Positions 8,479 to 15,442 of a stretch of DNA of 19,607 bases are shown here, in pieces. This stretch comes from S15-B10 sp045569115 (GTDB lineage Bacteria > Fidelibacterota > Marinisomatia > Marinisomatales > S15-B10). A program made the translations under genes and the position numbers. Where the stretch lies: contig JBJKZS010000113.1 of NCBI GenBank assembly GCA_045569115.1, positions 1 through 19,607 on the forward strand, given 5' to 3'. Positions within the stretch are counted from its first letter, which is position 1; each line of letters begins with the position of its first letter. The notes beneath the pieces were generated by a model. That model searched no databases, had not been told where the DNA came from, and saw nothing but the letters and a program-made list of their open reading frames with translations.

Positions 8479-9615
8479 ATGAAAAAAAGACTTTCTTTAT
8501 CATTGCTTTTTCCGGCTCTTCTTTTTTTAGCAGCTTGCGGACCTAAAGCAACATCTCAATCTGACGTCGACACGCCTGAATATCACTATAGAGCAGGCAT
8601 GCGTTATTTGGATAGTGAAGATTTTCAATCTGCTATTCGATCTTTTCAACGTGCTGTTGATTTAGATAAAAAGTTTGCCCTTGGCTGGGGTGGACTTGGT
8701 CTTTCACATGGTTTAATGGGTGACCTTAAGACCGGTCGCAAACATATGGATAAAGCAATCGGCGAAGGGAAAAAAAACCCTGAAGTAAGAGTTTTAGCTG
8801 GACGACTCTGGATTGCACACAAAGCTGATAACAAACGTTGGCTAAAACGAGCCGTTGATGAATTTGATACAGCATTAAAACTGGAACGTGATAATGAAGC
8901 TGCCGTTTTTTGGAAAGGAATGGCATATATGCAAAATTACGATTTCTCCTTAGCTGAAGCAGAATTCAGAAAGCTTGTTGAGCGAAAAGGAGAATATGCT
9001 GGTAGAGCGGATGATATGTGGGCCCTTTCTCAAAAAATAGTCAGAGCTCAGCCAGGTACAACCGCTGGCAAAAGGATTGCTCTGAAATCAAAAATTACTC
9101 GTGCGGACATGACCGTTCTTTTTATTGAAGAGCTGAACCTAACTGAGCTTTTTAAACGATTCATGCCCCAGTCTCCTAGTGCTGGATTTCAAACACCTGG
9201 CCAGGCTATGAATCAATCAGCCCCGCGTATACCTGGTGATGTTTCAGGAAACTGGGCCGAAGGCTGGATTACGGAAGCGATGAAGTTAGGTGTTGTGGAA
9301 GCTGATCCAGATGGTTTCTTTTATCCCGCTGAATCTGTTACAAGAGCTGGTTATGCCAGAGCTGTTGCTCGAATCCTTACAATGGTGACTCGAGATCAAA
9401 GTCTAGAAACAAGATATTTTGGAGAAAACCCATCTCGTTTCTCCGACGTTTCTAGTTCTCACTTTGCTTATCCAGCAATGGCATTATGTTCGGAAAGAGG
9501 AATAATGAAAGCTGATCTAGTCACAGGGGGTTTTCAACCCGCAGGTAATGTAGGTGGAGCAGATGCACTGCTAATCATACGGTCCGTGCAAAATTCCCTT
9601 AGAGTTACTTTCTAA
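8479..9615 (+). CDS. TPR and S-layer homology (SLH) domain lipoprotein
   Basis: A 378-residue protein starting with a lipoprotein signal peptide; the lipobox LAAC puts the lipidated cysteine at Cys20. Residues about 34-170 contain TPR-like helical pairs (for example YHYRAGMRYLDSEDFQSAIR and AVDEFDTALKLERDNEAAVF). The C-terminal half has two recognisable SLH motifs, at about 254-300 (NWAEGWITEAMKLGVV, then FYPAESVTRAGYARAVA) and 321-370 (FSDVSSSHFAYPAMALCSERGIM). Residues 206-220 (ITRADMTVLFIEEL) look like the tail of a third, reduced one. SLH domains bind cell-wall polymers or peptidoglycan, and TPRs bind proteins, so this may tether an outer-membrane complex to the wall (inference). It is divergent from the envelope cluster and followed by an intrinsic terminator, so it is probably a single-gene unit. 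Confidence 0.88.
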   Translation: MKKRLSLSLLFPALLFLAACGPKATSQSDVDTPEYHYRAGMRYLDSEDFQSAIRSFQRAVDLDKKFALGWGGLGLSHGLMGDLKTGRKHMDKAIGEGKKNPEVRVLAGRLWIAHKADNKRWLKRAVDEFDTALKLERDNEAAVFWKGMAYMQNYDFSLAEAEFRKLVERKGEYAGRADDMWALSQKIVRAQPGTTAGKRIALKSKITRADMTVLFIEELNLTELFKRFMPQSPSAGFQTPGQAMNQSAPRIPGDVSGNWAEGWITEAMKLGVVEADPDGFFYPAESVTRAGYARAVARILTMVTRDQSLETRYFGENPSRFSDVSSSHFAYPAMALCSERGIMKADLVTGGFQPAGNVGGADALLIIRSVQNSLRVTF

Positions 9616-9640
9616 TCAAACTCAAAAATAATAGATTAAA

Positions 9641-9665
9641 CCCCTCGCTTCGGCGCGGGGTTTTT
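9641..9665 (+). terminator. Strong rho-independent terminator after the TPR-SLH gene
   Basis: The stem pairs CCCC with GGGG, has one T/C mismatch, then pairs CGC with GCG around a TTCG tetraloop. Five Ts follow at 9661-9665. The C(TTCG)G loop is especially stable. Confidence 0.92.
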
Positions 9666-9682
9666 GCATTTCAGTCTATTCC

Positions 9683-10540
9683 ATGAAATATCTACTATCT
9701 TTATTCAAAAATCTTCTTCCTGTTGATTGGGTAATTCTAACCTATAATATCACTGTTCTAATTTTTCTTTCCTTAGCAGAAAGCAAGATAACTGAATCTG
9801 GTTATTTCATATTAATTCACTGGCTGATCATTGGCTGGGTCTTTTCTTTATCCTGGAGTAATGGTGTCAGAAAAACAAAGCTCAATCAATGGTTAAGGAT
9901 ATGGTATCCAATTTTTGTGCTAATCTGGTTCATACCAGAAATAGCACTATTGCAAAAATTTCATGTCTTGAGAAATTTTGACCCTGAGGTTTTATTGGTT
10001 GAAACAACTCTCTTTCCTCAAAGATATTATTTCACAATGCCACTTGAACTTGGTCTAATTGCACTAGAAGTATTTCACGGTATATTAACAAGCTTTTTCG
10101 TTTTACTTATAATTCCTATTTGGCTTGCAAGAAAAAAATCTGGTTTGATTATTAAAGAATATATTTTTGTCATCGCTTTTTCAATAATCAGTCATTTGTG
10201 GATTTCGCTACTTTTACCTGTTAAGGGCCCGTCCAGTTTGAGGTTAGAGCTATTTCCAGAAGGAACATTTTTTATTCCTATCGTAAACTTTATTACCAAA
10301 TCATATTTCCAGAGTGGAGGGACCGTATCCAGTCTTTTTGTTACTATAGGAGTAATCATTGTCGCTTACATTTCAAAATTATTTCCGAAGGTCCATAGAC
10401 TCATGATTTTGTGGCTTTTTCTTCTTCTTATTTCAACAGTTATATGTACCTTCCACTATTCAGTCAGTGCAATGGCTGGAATGCTAACAGGTTTACTGTT
10501 TCTTGCAGGAGGAAAAAAGTTGTATGAAAAATTATTGTAG
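9683..10540 (+). CDS. Multi-pass membrane protein, PAP2-like with degraded catalytic motifs
   Basis: A 285-residue hydrophobic protein with about six or seven membrane segments. The C-terminal half follows the layout of the PAP2_3 (Aur1/inositolphosphotransferase-like) family: LLPVKGPSSLR (177-187) where that family has a P-x-x-PPR element, GGTVSSLFV (212-220) where it has PSLHVAL, and STVICTFHYSVSAMAG (251-266) where it has HYxxDxxAG. The His of the last motif is kept (H258), but the Asp is Ser262 and the His of the middle motif is Thr214, so phosphatase or transferase activity is doubtful. Family assignment rests on this motif alignment by eye. No ribosome site is seen before the ATG, which lies only 17 bases after the terminator. 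It overlaps the next gene by 17 bases. Confidence 0.6.
   Translation: MKYLLSLFKNLLPVDWVILTYNITVLIFLSLAESKITESGYFILIHWLIIGWVFSLSWSNGVRKTKLNQWLRIWYPIFVLIWFIPEIALLQKFHVLRNFDPEVLLVETTLFPQRYYFTMPLELGLIALEVFHGILTSFFVLLIIPIWLARKKSGLIIKEYIFVIAFSIISHLWISLLLPVKGPSSLRLELFPEGTFFIPIVNFITKSYFQSGGTVSSLFVTIGVIIVAYISKLFPKVHRLMILWLFLLLISTVICTFHYSVSAMAGMLTGLLFLAGGKKLYEKLL
10507..10512 (+). promoter_or_regulatory. Ribosome binding site inside the PAP2-like gene for the next gene
   Basis: AGGAGG lies 11 bases before the ATG at 10524, within the last codons of the upstream gene. It supports 10524 over the TTG at 10503 as the start and implies coupled translation. Confidence 0.6.
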
Positions 10541-10994
10541 ATTTATTTATCTTACTATTTTTATAGTGGGGCTATGTGAAAGACCCTTAGCCCAACGAGC
10601 TTCGAGTCGGTTCTCAGACCAACAAATTATCGCTATGACAGGTAGTTATTTAAAAAGAATGCCTGGCTCTCCAGAATTTGTCGGAGCTAAGGTCTATCGT
10701 CACCCTGAAAAAGGGAAAATTTATCAAATTCATTTACAAGTTGATCGTAATCGTGAGACAGAAGGTTTGGGTTATGCTTTTGATACCATGCTTTCCCTTA
10801 GTGAATATTTTAAGAAACCGCCCAAAGTCTTTATTGCAGTATTGCATTCTAACAACAGGTCAGCACCTCCTGTCATCTGCTCTGGAAATGCAAAGTGTAC
10901 AGCTGACCATTATATACGAAAAACTATAACGTACAAGGAATGGTATACTAATTGTATTCAATTTGAAAAGCCAACAACAGTTGCTGGTCCCTGA
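10524..10994 (+). CDS. Small secreted protein of unknown function
   Basis: A 156-residue protein not recognised as a known family. It begins MKNYCRFIYLTIFIVGLC, a signal peptide probably cleaved near ERPLAQ at about residue 24. The mature part is mixed alpha/beta, with a helical stretch around FSDQQIIAMTGSYLKRM, strand-like KIYQIHLQVD and VFIAVLHS segments, and a C-terminal half with three cysteines (VICSGNAKC and TNC) that could form a disulfide in the periplasm. No membrane segment or catalytic motif was seen. It starts 17 bases before the end of the upstream PAP2-like gene, so the two are probably cotranscribed and perhaps translationally coupled. Confidence 0.75.
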   Translation: MKNYCRFIYLTIFIVGLCERPLAQRASSRFSDQQIIAMTGSYLKRMPGSPEFVGAKVYRHPEKGKIYQIHLQVDRNRETEGLGYAFDTMLSLSEYFKKPPKVFIAVLHSNNRSAPPVICSGNAKCTADHYIRKTITYKEWYTNCIQFEKPTTVAGP

Positions 10995-11040
10995 GTACCA
11001 ATCTATTTCTTCTTTTGAATTATAGTCAATTAATTCTAGG

Positions 11041-11481
11041 ATGAGACTTCAATTAATATTGATAATTCTTTTCACTGGAGTTTCTATAGGACAAGAAGCC
11101 GATTCCGTATTAAAACAAACTTTCCCGGTTTCTAATAAAATAAATCATCGTCCCCCAATGCCTTTTTTTGAAGGAAGGCCTTATTATTTAGAACTATTTT
11201 CTGACCTACCTGAAAATAGACTAGAATCAATTACCCTTTTTTTCAAAACTGACCAGTCAATGGATTATAGAGAGATTCCACTCGATTATTATAGAGGAAG
11301 ATATAGGTTTAAGTATGATCCTGTTATATATCCAGGAAAAGAGCTTACGTATTTTTTTGTAGCTATTGTTAAAGGATCTGGTAGCTATGCTTCACCTGTA
11401 GATGAGAATGGTAAGCTAGTACCAATGGTTATAGAGCCAATGGATCCAATAAAGTATTATGAAAGAATTACTCCGAAATGA
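11041..11481 (+). CDS. Small secreted protein with a probable beta-sandwich (FN3/E-set-like) domain
   Basis: A 146-residue protein with a signal peptide (MRLQLILIILFTGVSIG, then QEAD). Residues about 45-125 run as alternating beta strands: SITLFFKTD, REIPLD, GRYRFKYDP and LTYFFVAIV. This resembles the beta-sandwich domains that read as Y-R-x-x-G ... Y-F-x-A in many secreted proteins; no catalytic residues were seen and no specific family is claimed. It sits 46 bases after the preceding secreted-protein gene, and its stop overlaps the ligA start in an ATGA arrangement, so it is most likely cotranscribed with ligA. A clear ribosome site is lacking. Confidence 0.72.
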   Translation: MRLQLILIILFTGVSIGQEADSVLKQTFPVSNKINHRPPMPFFEGRPYYLELFSDLPENRLESITLFFKTDQSMDYREIPLDYYRGRYRFKYDPVIYPGKELTYFFVAIVKGSGSYASPVDENGKLVPMVIEPMDPIKYYERITPK

Positions 11482-13472
11482 GGAGGAGTACGTCTGAAAA
11501 AATTAATCTGCTTCGCAAAGAGCTTAACCTTCATAATTACAGGTATTACGTACTTGATGATCCAATAATTTCAGACTCAAAATATGATTCCCTTCTAAGA
11601 AAGTTGCAGGAACTTGAAGGGGAAAACCCCGATCTTATAACCTTCGATTCTCCTACACAGCGAGTAGGTGCCTCACCTCTTGAATCCTTCGGCACTATTC
11701 AACATCGCCTTCCAATGCTTAGTCTTGAAAACGCCATGGATAGTAATGGTTTACTTGCCTTTGATGAAAGAGTTAAGAAAAGGCTCGCAAATGAGAAGGA
11801 GGTTGAATATATAGCTGAGCTCAAGTTAGATGGACTTGCTGTTGAATTAGTATACGAAAAGGGTATTTTTGTCCACGGTTCAACAAGGGGAGATGGTTTT
11901 GCTGGTGAAGACATTACTCAAAATCTAAGAACCGTTAAATCTATTCCATTAAAATTGCTTACGGAAGAACCACCTGATCTATTAGAAATTCGAGGTGAAG
12001 TTTTTATTGAAAAAAGTGGGTTTATTCAACTTAATCAGGATAGGCTGAACGCAGAAGAAACTCTTTTTGCCAATCCAAGAAATGCTGCTGCTGGTAGCCT
12101 TCGCCAACTTGACCCTTCCGTTACATCTAACCGACCACTTCGTTTTTTTTCTTATGAAGTCTCAAACTCTACATTCCTATCTCAATGGGATACTTTATCA
12201 AATCTGAAGAAATTAGGATTGCCTGTAAACAAATATATTGAACTTTGTCCTACAATCAAAAAAGCTGTAGAGTTTTCAGAGCGATGGGAAAGAAATAGAG
12301 AGAAACTTCCCTATGATATCGATGGTGTAGTAATCAAAGTTGACAGTATAAAAGAACGAGAAATATTAGGTGTGCGGAGCAGATCTCCTAGATGGGCAAT
12401 CGCTGGAAAATTCAAAGCCCAGCAAGAAACAACCATTGTAACTGACATACTTTCTTCCGTGGGTAGAACTGGTGCAGTTACACCTGTTGCAAAACTGGAT
12501 CCAGTAATTGTTGGAGGAGTTACTGTCACAAATGCAACTCTTCACAATCAGGATGAAATTGACAGAAAGGATGTGCGCATAGGTGACACAGTCCTTATCC
12601 AGCGAGCTGGAGATGTTATCCCTGAAGTAGTCAAAGTTCTCCTAGAAAAACGCCCGAAGAAAACGACAGCTTATAAATTGCCCTTGAATTGTCCTGATTG
12701 TGGTGGGAAGGTAATCCGTTATGAACAAGAAGTTGTAGCACGATGTCAAAACTCTGCTTGTCCCGCCCAATTAAAGGGAAAAATTGAACATTTTGTTTCC
12801 AAAAGAGCGTTAAACATTGAAGGCCTCGGGAAACAACTTATACATCAGATGGTTACAAATGGTCTTATAAATAATTTTGCGGACATTTTCAAATTAGAAA
12901 AAAAAACCGTCATTTTACTGGATCGTATGGGTGAGAAATCTGCTTCTAATCTTATTCAATCTATAAAAATCTCTAAATCCGTATCTCTTTGGAAATTTAT
13001 TTATGGACTTGGAATTCGTAATGTTGGTGAGCATCTATCTAAAGTTTTATCATCCCATTTTGGGACTATTCAATCTGTACTAAAAGCTTCGACAGATGAG
13101 TTTGAAATGATTGATGAGGTAGGTCCTATTGTTGCCAAATCTATAGTTGATTTTTTTGCTAGCGATTCAAACAGATCCATTATTTCTAAATGTCTTGAAT
13201 CCGGTGTAATCTTGGAGAATCCGACAGTATCAAAGAAAACATTGATTTTTGAAGGATTAATTTTTGTTTTTACAGGATCGTTGGAAAAATTTAGCCGTCA
13301 GGAAGCAAAAGAAATGGTAGAGGCTTATGGAGGAAAGGCTACTGGTTCCGTAAGTAATAAAACTGATTATCTAGTTGCAGGCAAGGGAATAGGCTCCAAA
13401 AAAAATAAAGCTGATGATATTGGGGTTAAAGTAATCACTGAATCTGAATTTTTAGGTCTTTTAGGACAGTGA
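11478..13472 (+). CDS. ligA: NAD-dependent DNA ligase LigA
   Basis: A 664-residue protein of full family length, joining nicks in duplex DNA during replication and repair using NAD+. The N-terminal Ia domain has YRYYVLDDP (21-29) and DSPTQRVGA (57-65). The adenylated lysine is K116 in the motif KLDG. RGEVF (172-176) and the YDIDGVVIKVD segment (279-289) complete the nucleotidyltransferase domain. An OB-fold region follows, then a four-cysteine zinc finger (C405, C408, C423, C428), helix-hairpin-helix repeats (about 440-570), and a C-terminal BRCT domain (about 586-664). All catalytic motifs are present, so it should be active. The ATG overlaps the previous stop (ATGA), and its own stop overlaps the GTG start of the PAP2 gene. 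An AGGAGGAG sequence lies just after this ATG rather than before it. Confidence 0.98.
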   Translation: MRRSTSEKINLLRKELNLHNYRYYVLDDPIISDSKYDSLLRKLQELEGENPDLITFDSPTQRVGASPLESFGTIQHRLPMLSLENAMDSNGLLAFDERVKKRLANEKEVEYIAELKLDGLAVELVYEKGIFVHGSTRGDGFAGEDITQNLRTVKSIPLKLLTEEPPDLLEIRGEVFIEKSGFIQLNQDRLNAEETLFANPRNAAAGSLRQLDPSVTSNRPLRFFSYEVSNSTFLSQWDTLSNLKKLGLPVNKYIELCPTIKKAVEFSERWERNREKLPYDIDGVVIKVDSIKEREILGVRSRSPRWAIAGKFKAQQETTIVTDILSSVGRTGAVTPVAKLDPVIVGGVTVTNATLHNQDEIDRKDVRIGDTVLIQRAGDVIPEVVKVLLEKRPKKTTAYKLPLNCPDCGGKVIRYEQEVVARCQNSACPAQLKGKIEHFVSKRALNIEGLGKQLIHQMVTNGLINNFADIFKLEKKTVILLDRMGEKSASNLIQSIKISKSVSLWKFIYGLGIRNVGEHLSKVLSSHFGTIQSVLKASTDEFEMIDEVGPIVAKSIVDFFASDSNRSIISKCLESGVILENPTVSKKTLIFEGLIFVFTGSLEKFSRQEAKEMVEAYGGKATGSVSNKTDYLVAGKGIGSKKNKADDIGVKVITESEFLGLLGQ

Positions 13473-14053
13473 GTCGACAAGTATCGATTGTTCTTTTATT
13501 ATCTATTCTTTCAGCTAATAGTTTTTCAGATTGGGATCGCCAAATATCCTCTCGTTTAGAAGGAAGTAATAAAAACATTCTATTTGATATTTCAATGGAG
13601 ACGTTTTCGTTAGTAACGCCAGTAATTGAGTGGGGCAGTATTTACCAAAGTTGGGTTGAAGACAGATCTTCAATGAATTATGAGATAGCAACACTTGGGC
13701 TACTCACTACATATTCTTTAGTGGGAATTACTAAGTATGTAATTGGACGCAAACGTCCCGAACGCAACTATATACCGCGCCTTTGGAATACAAGACTAAC
13801 CCCTTCATTTCCTTCTGGTCATACAGCATCTTCTGCAATGTGGGCAGCGACTTTCTTCCCTAATAAACAGCTTCTCTCATTAAGTTATGTCGCATTGTCA
13901 GCTTGGAGTCAAGTATACGTGGGGAACCATTATGTAAGTGACGTACTTAGTGGAGCAATTGTAGGTTCGCTTATTGGGAAAATAATGAGATCTAAATATT
14001 CAAAAGATTTGGACGACCCACTAACTAGTTTCAACATTCAAATTAGATTCTAG
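13469..14053 (+). CDS. PAP2-family membrane phosphatase
   Basis: A 194-residue protein with a signal-like N-terminus and several hydrophobic segments. It has the three PAP2 signature motifs: K89-x6-R96-P97 (KYVIGRKRP), PSGH at 115-118, and SQVYVGNHYVSD at 147-158, in which H154 is the nucleophile and D158 its partner. The usual SR of the third motif is SQ here. The family removes phosphate from lipids such as phosphatidic acid, PGP or undecaprenyl pyrophosphate; the substrate cannot be told from sequence. The GTG start overlaps the ligA stop (GTGA), which fixes it by coupling. It is the last gene of the plus-strand run; no hairpin terminator was seen after it. Confidence 0.88.
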   Translation: MSRQVSIVLLLSILSANSFSDWDRQISSRLEGSNKNILFDISMETFSLVTPVIEWGSIYQSWVEDRSSMNYEIATLGLLTTYSLVGITKYVIGRKRPERNYIPRLWNTRLTPSFPSGHTASSAMWAATFFPNKQLLSLSYVALSAWSQVYVGNHYVSDVLSGAIVGSLIGKIMRSKYSKDLDDPLTSFNIQIRF

Positions 14054-14067
14054 CCGACTATTGCACC

Positions 14068-14098
14068 TTTACTCTATATATCTTACTTTGACTATAAT
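14068..14098 (+). promoter_or_regulatory. Probable sigma-70-type promoter for the small gene at 14120
   Basis: A perfect TATAAT lies at 14093-14098. The best -35 candidate is TTTACT at 14068-14073 with a long 19-base spacer, so the -35 is weak. Transcription would begin near 14105, giving a very short leader that opens with the AGGAGA ribosome site. Confidence 0.5.
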
Positions 14099-14104
14099 GT
14101 AGCC

Positions 14105-14110
14105 AGGAGA
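14105..14110 (+). promoter_or_regulatory. Ribosome binding site deciding the start at 14120
   Basis: AGGAGA lies nine bases before the ATG at 14120. A TTG at 14117 directly in front is in frame but less likely as the start. Confidence 0.65.
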
Positions 14111-14119
14111 ACTCTTTTG

Positions 14120-14488
14120 ATGGATATGATGAAAATTGAAAATACGGTAAATGACATTGTTCTTATTGTTTTAAATGATATAGGACCCTTTGAAAGAGTT
14201 GGCATAGGTATGGATCAATTCTATGCAAGGGTAGTTGGATATGATGAATTCGGTATATGGCTAGAGCATCCTCACTTTCAAGTTGTGGTTTCTGAAGATG
14301 AATCTGGCCAACCTTTACCACCTGAAAAAGTTACTAAAGAAAATTATAATGCCTCAGTTTATATACCGTGGCGCAATGTTGCCAGTCTCGTACATTTCCC
14401 AAATAGAGAAGGTTTTGATTTCCCTTCTCCATTTGAAAGAAAAGTTGGCTTTCGCAGCAATAAAGATCTGACAGACGATAAAGATTAG
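14120..14488 (+). CDS. Small cytoplasmic protein, possibly Sm-fold; function unknown
   Basis: A 122-residue protein without signal peptide or membrane segment. After a short helical N-terminus (MDMMKIENTVNDIVLIVLND) it shows strands reading FYARVVGYDEFGIWLEH (about residues 34-50) and, after a loop of about 30 residues rich in Glu and Pro, VYIPWRNVASLVHFP (about 80-95). This spacing of a G-(Y/F)-D-x-F-x-x-x-L strand pair followed by a short I-x-x-x-x-I-x-x-(V/L) strand resembles Sm/Hfq-type folds. That is a pattern match by eye, not a family assignment. The C-terminal tail is charged. The gene has its own promoter candidate and overlaps the convergent dehydrogenase by four bases. Confidence 0.75.
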   Translation: MDMMKIENTVNDIVLIVLNDIGPFERVGIGMDQFYARVVGYDEFGIWLEHPHFQVVVSEDESGQPLPPEKVTKENYNASVYIPWRNVASLVHFPNREGFDFPSPFERKVGFRSNKDLTDDKD

Positions 14489-15366
14489 TTTCCTTTAGAA
14501 AAGGATTTATTAAATAGAACCTTATGCAATATCCTTGCATAGTATTTTGTTGGCAATAAAGCTCTAAGCAGTATTCTCATCTTAGCATCTCTACCTACTA
14601 CATATCGTAATTTTGGTGAATTAGATTCGAGTGCTTGTTGGATTAAATCAGCGACAACTTTAGGATCCTCACCCATTCCAACCGTCCCTCCTTTTGTCAT
14701 TTCATCAATCTTTCGTCTGAAAGCATTAGAATATTTATTATACGGGCTATGCTCTTCACTTGATCCTTTTGCTATTTTTGCATTAGATGTAAAAATTTCT
14801 GTCCGATAACTTCCAGGCTCTACTAAAATAACTTTAATCCCAAAAGGTAACAATTCATGATATAGTGCTTCACTAAATCCTTCAACAGCCCATTTCGATG
14901 TTGCATAAGCAGAAAGACCTGGCATGGGAGCACGTGCTTGCACACTAGAAATGTTAACAATTCGTACATTATAATTATCTAAAGCTGTTTTTCGCATTAG
15001 AGGAAGGGCTTGTCTGGTTACATTAAGTAAACCAAAAAAATTTGTTTCCATTTGCTGTCTGAATTCATGTTCTGTTATATCTTCAAAAAAACCACCTAAG
15101 CCATAGCCAGCATTGTTGATTAGATAATCAAGCCGACCTGTTTTAGACTTTATAGTGTCCAAAACCTCGATTATAGTATCATTTTTTGTTACATCTAATT
15201 CAATTAGTTCGATTTGGGCACCACTATTATTGACCTCTTTTAACAAGTTTTCTTTTTTTTCAAGATTTCTCATAGTAGCAAAAACCGAATATCCAGAAGA
15301 GGCTAAACGTATAGCTGTCAGCATTCCAAATCCACTTGAGCATCCTGTAATTAAAGTAGTTTTCAT
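14485..15366 (-). CDS. Short-chain dehydrogenase/reductase (classical SDR)
   Basis: A 293-residue NAD(P)-dependent oxidoreductase. The Rossmann nucleotide-binding motif TGCSSGFG is at residues 7-14, NNAG at 84-87, and the catalytic set is S141 with Y154 and K158 (YATSK). The PG motif after the catalytic site (VEPGSYRTE) is present. The length and the C-terminal extension beyond residue 250 resemble the retinol-dehydrogenase-like or oxidoreductase subgroup of classical SDRs; the substrate cannot be told. An Arg in the second strand region (TMRN) suggests an NADP preference, by family rule. It is transcribed alone, convergent with the small gene at 14120 (four-base overlap) and divergent from the ROK kinase. 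Only a weak GGAA precedes the ATG. Confidence 0.92.
   Translation of the reverse strand: MKTTLITGCSSGFGMLTAIRLASSGYSVFATMRNLEKKENLLKEVNNSGAQIELIELDVTKNDTIIEVLDTIKSKTGRLDYLINNAGYGLGGFFEDITEHEFRQQMETNFFGLLNVTRQALPLMRKTALDNYNVRIVNISSVQARAPMPGLSAYATSKWAVEGFSEALYHELLPFGIKVILVEPGSYRTEIFTSNAKIAKGSSEEHSPYNKYSNAFRRKIDEMTKGGTVGMGEDPKVVADLIQQALESNSPKLRYVVGRDAKMRILLRALLPTKYYARILHKVLFNKSFSKGN
14491..14505. terminator. Weak hairpin at the convergent gene ends
   Basis: TCCTTT pairs with AAAGGA around an AGA loop, followed by TTTAT on the plus strand. It lies three bases after the stop of the gene at 14120 and inside the last codons of the dehydrogenase. The stem is short and AT-rich, so its role as a terminator is uncertain. 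Confidence 0.3.
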
Positions 15367-15442
15367 ATATTCTGTTCCATGATTTATTACAATTTACCTA
15401 AGGTTGGAATAGCGAATTGTCAAAAGTAGTTTTCGATATATT
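15367..15442. promoter_or_regulatory. Divergent spacer between the SDR and ROK kinase genes
   Basis: This 76-base gap must supply promoters in both directions. On the plus strand TTGTCA (15417-15422) and TATATT (15437-15442) are promoter-like, but they are only 14 bases apart and the second touches the ATG. No ribosome site is seen before the kinase start. Confidence 0.3.
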
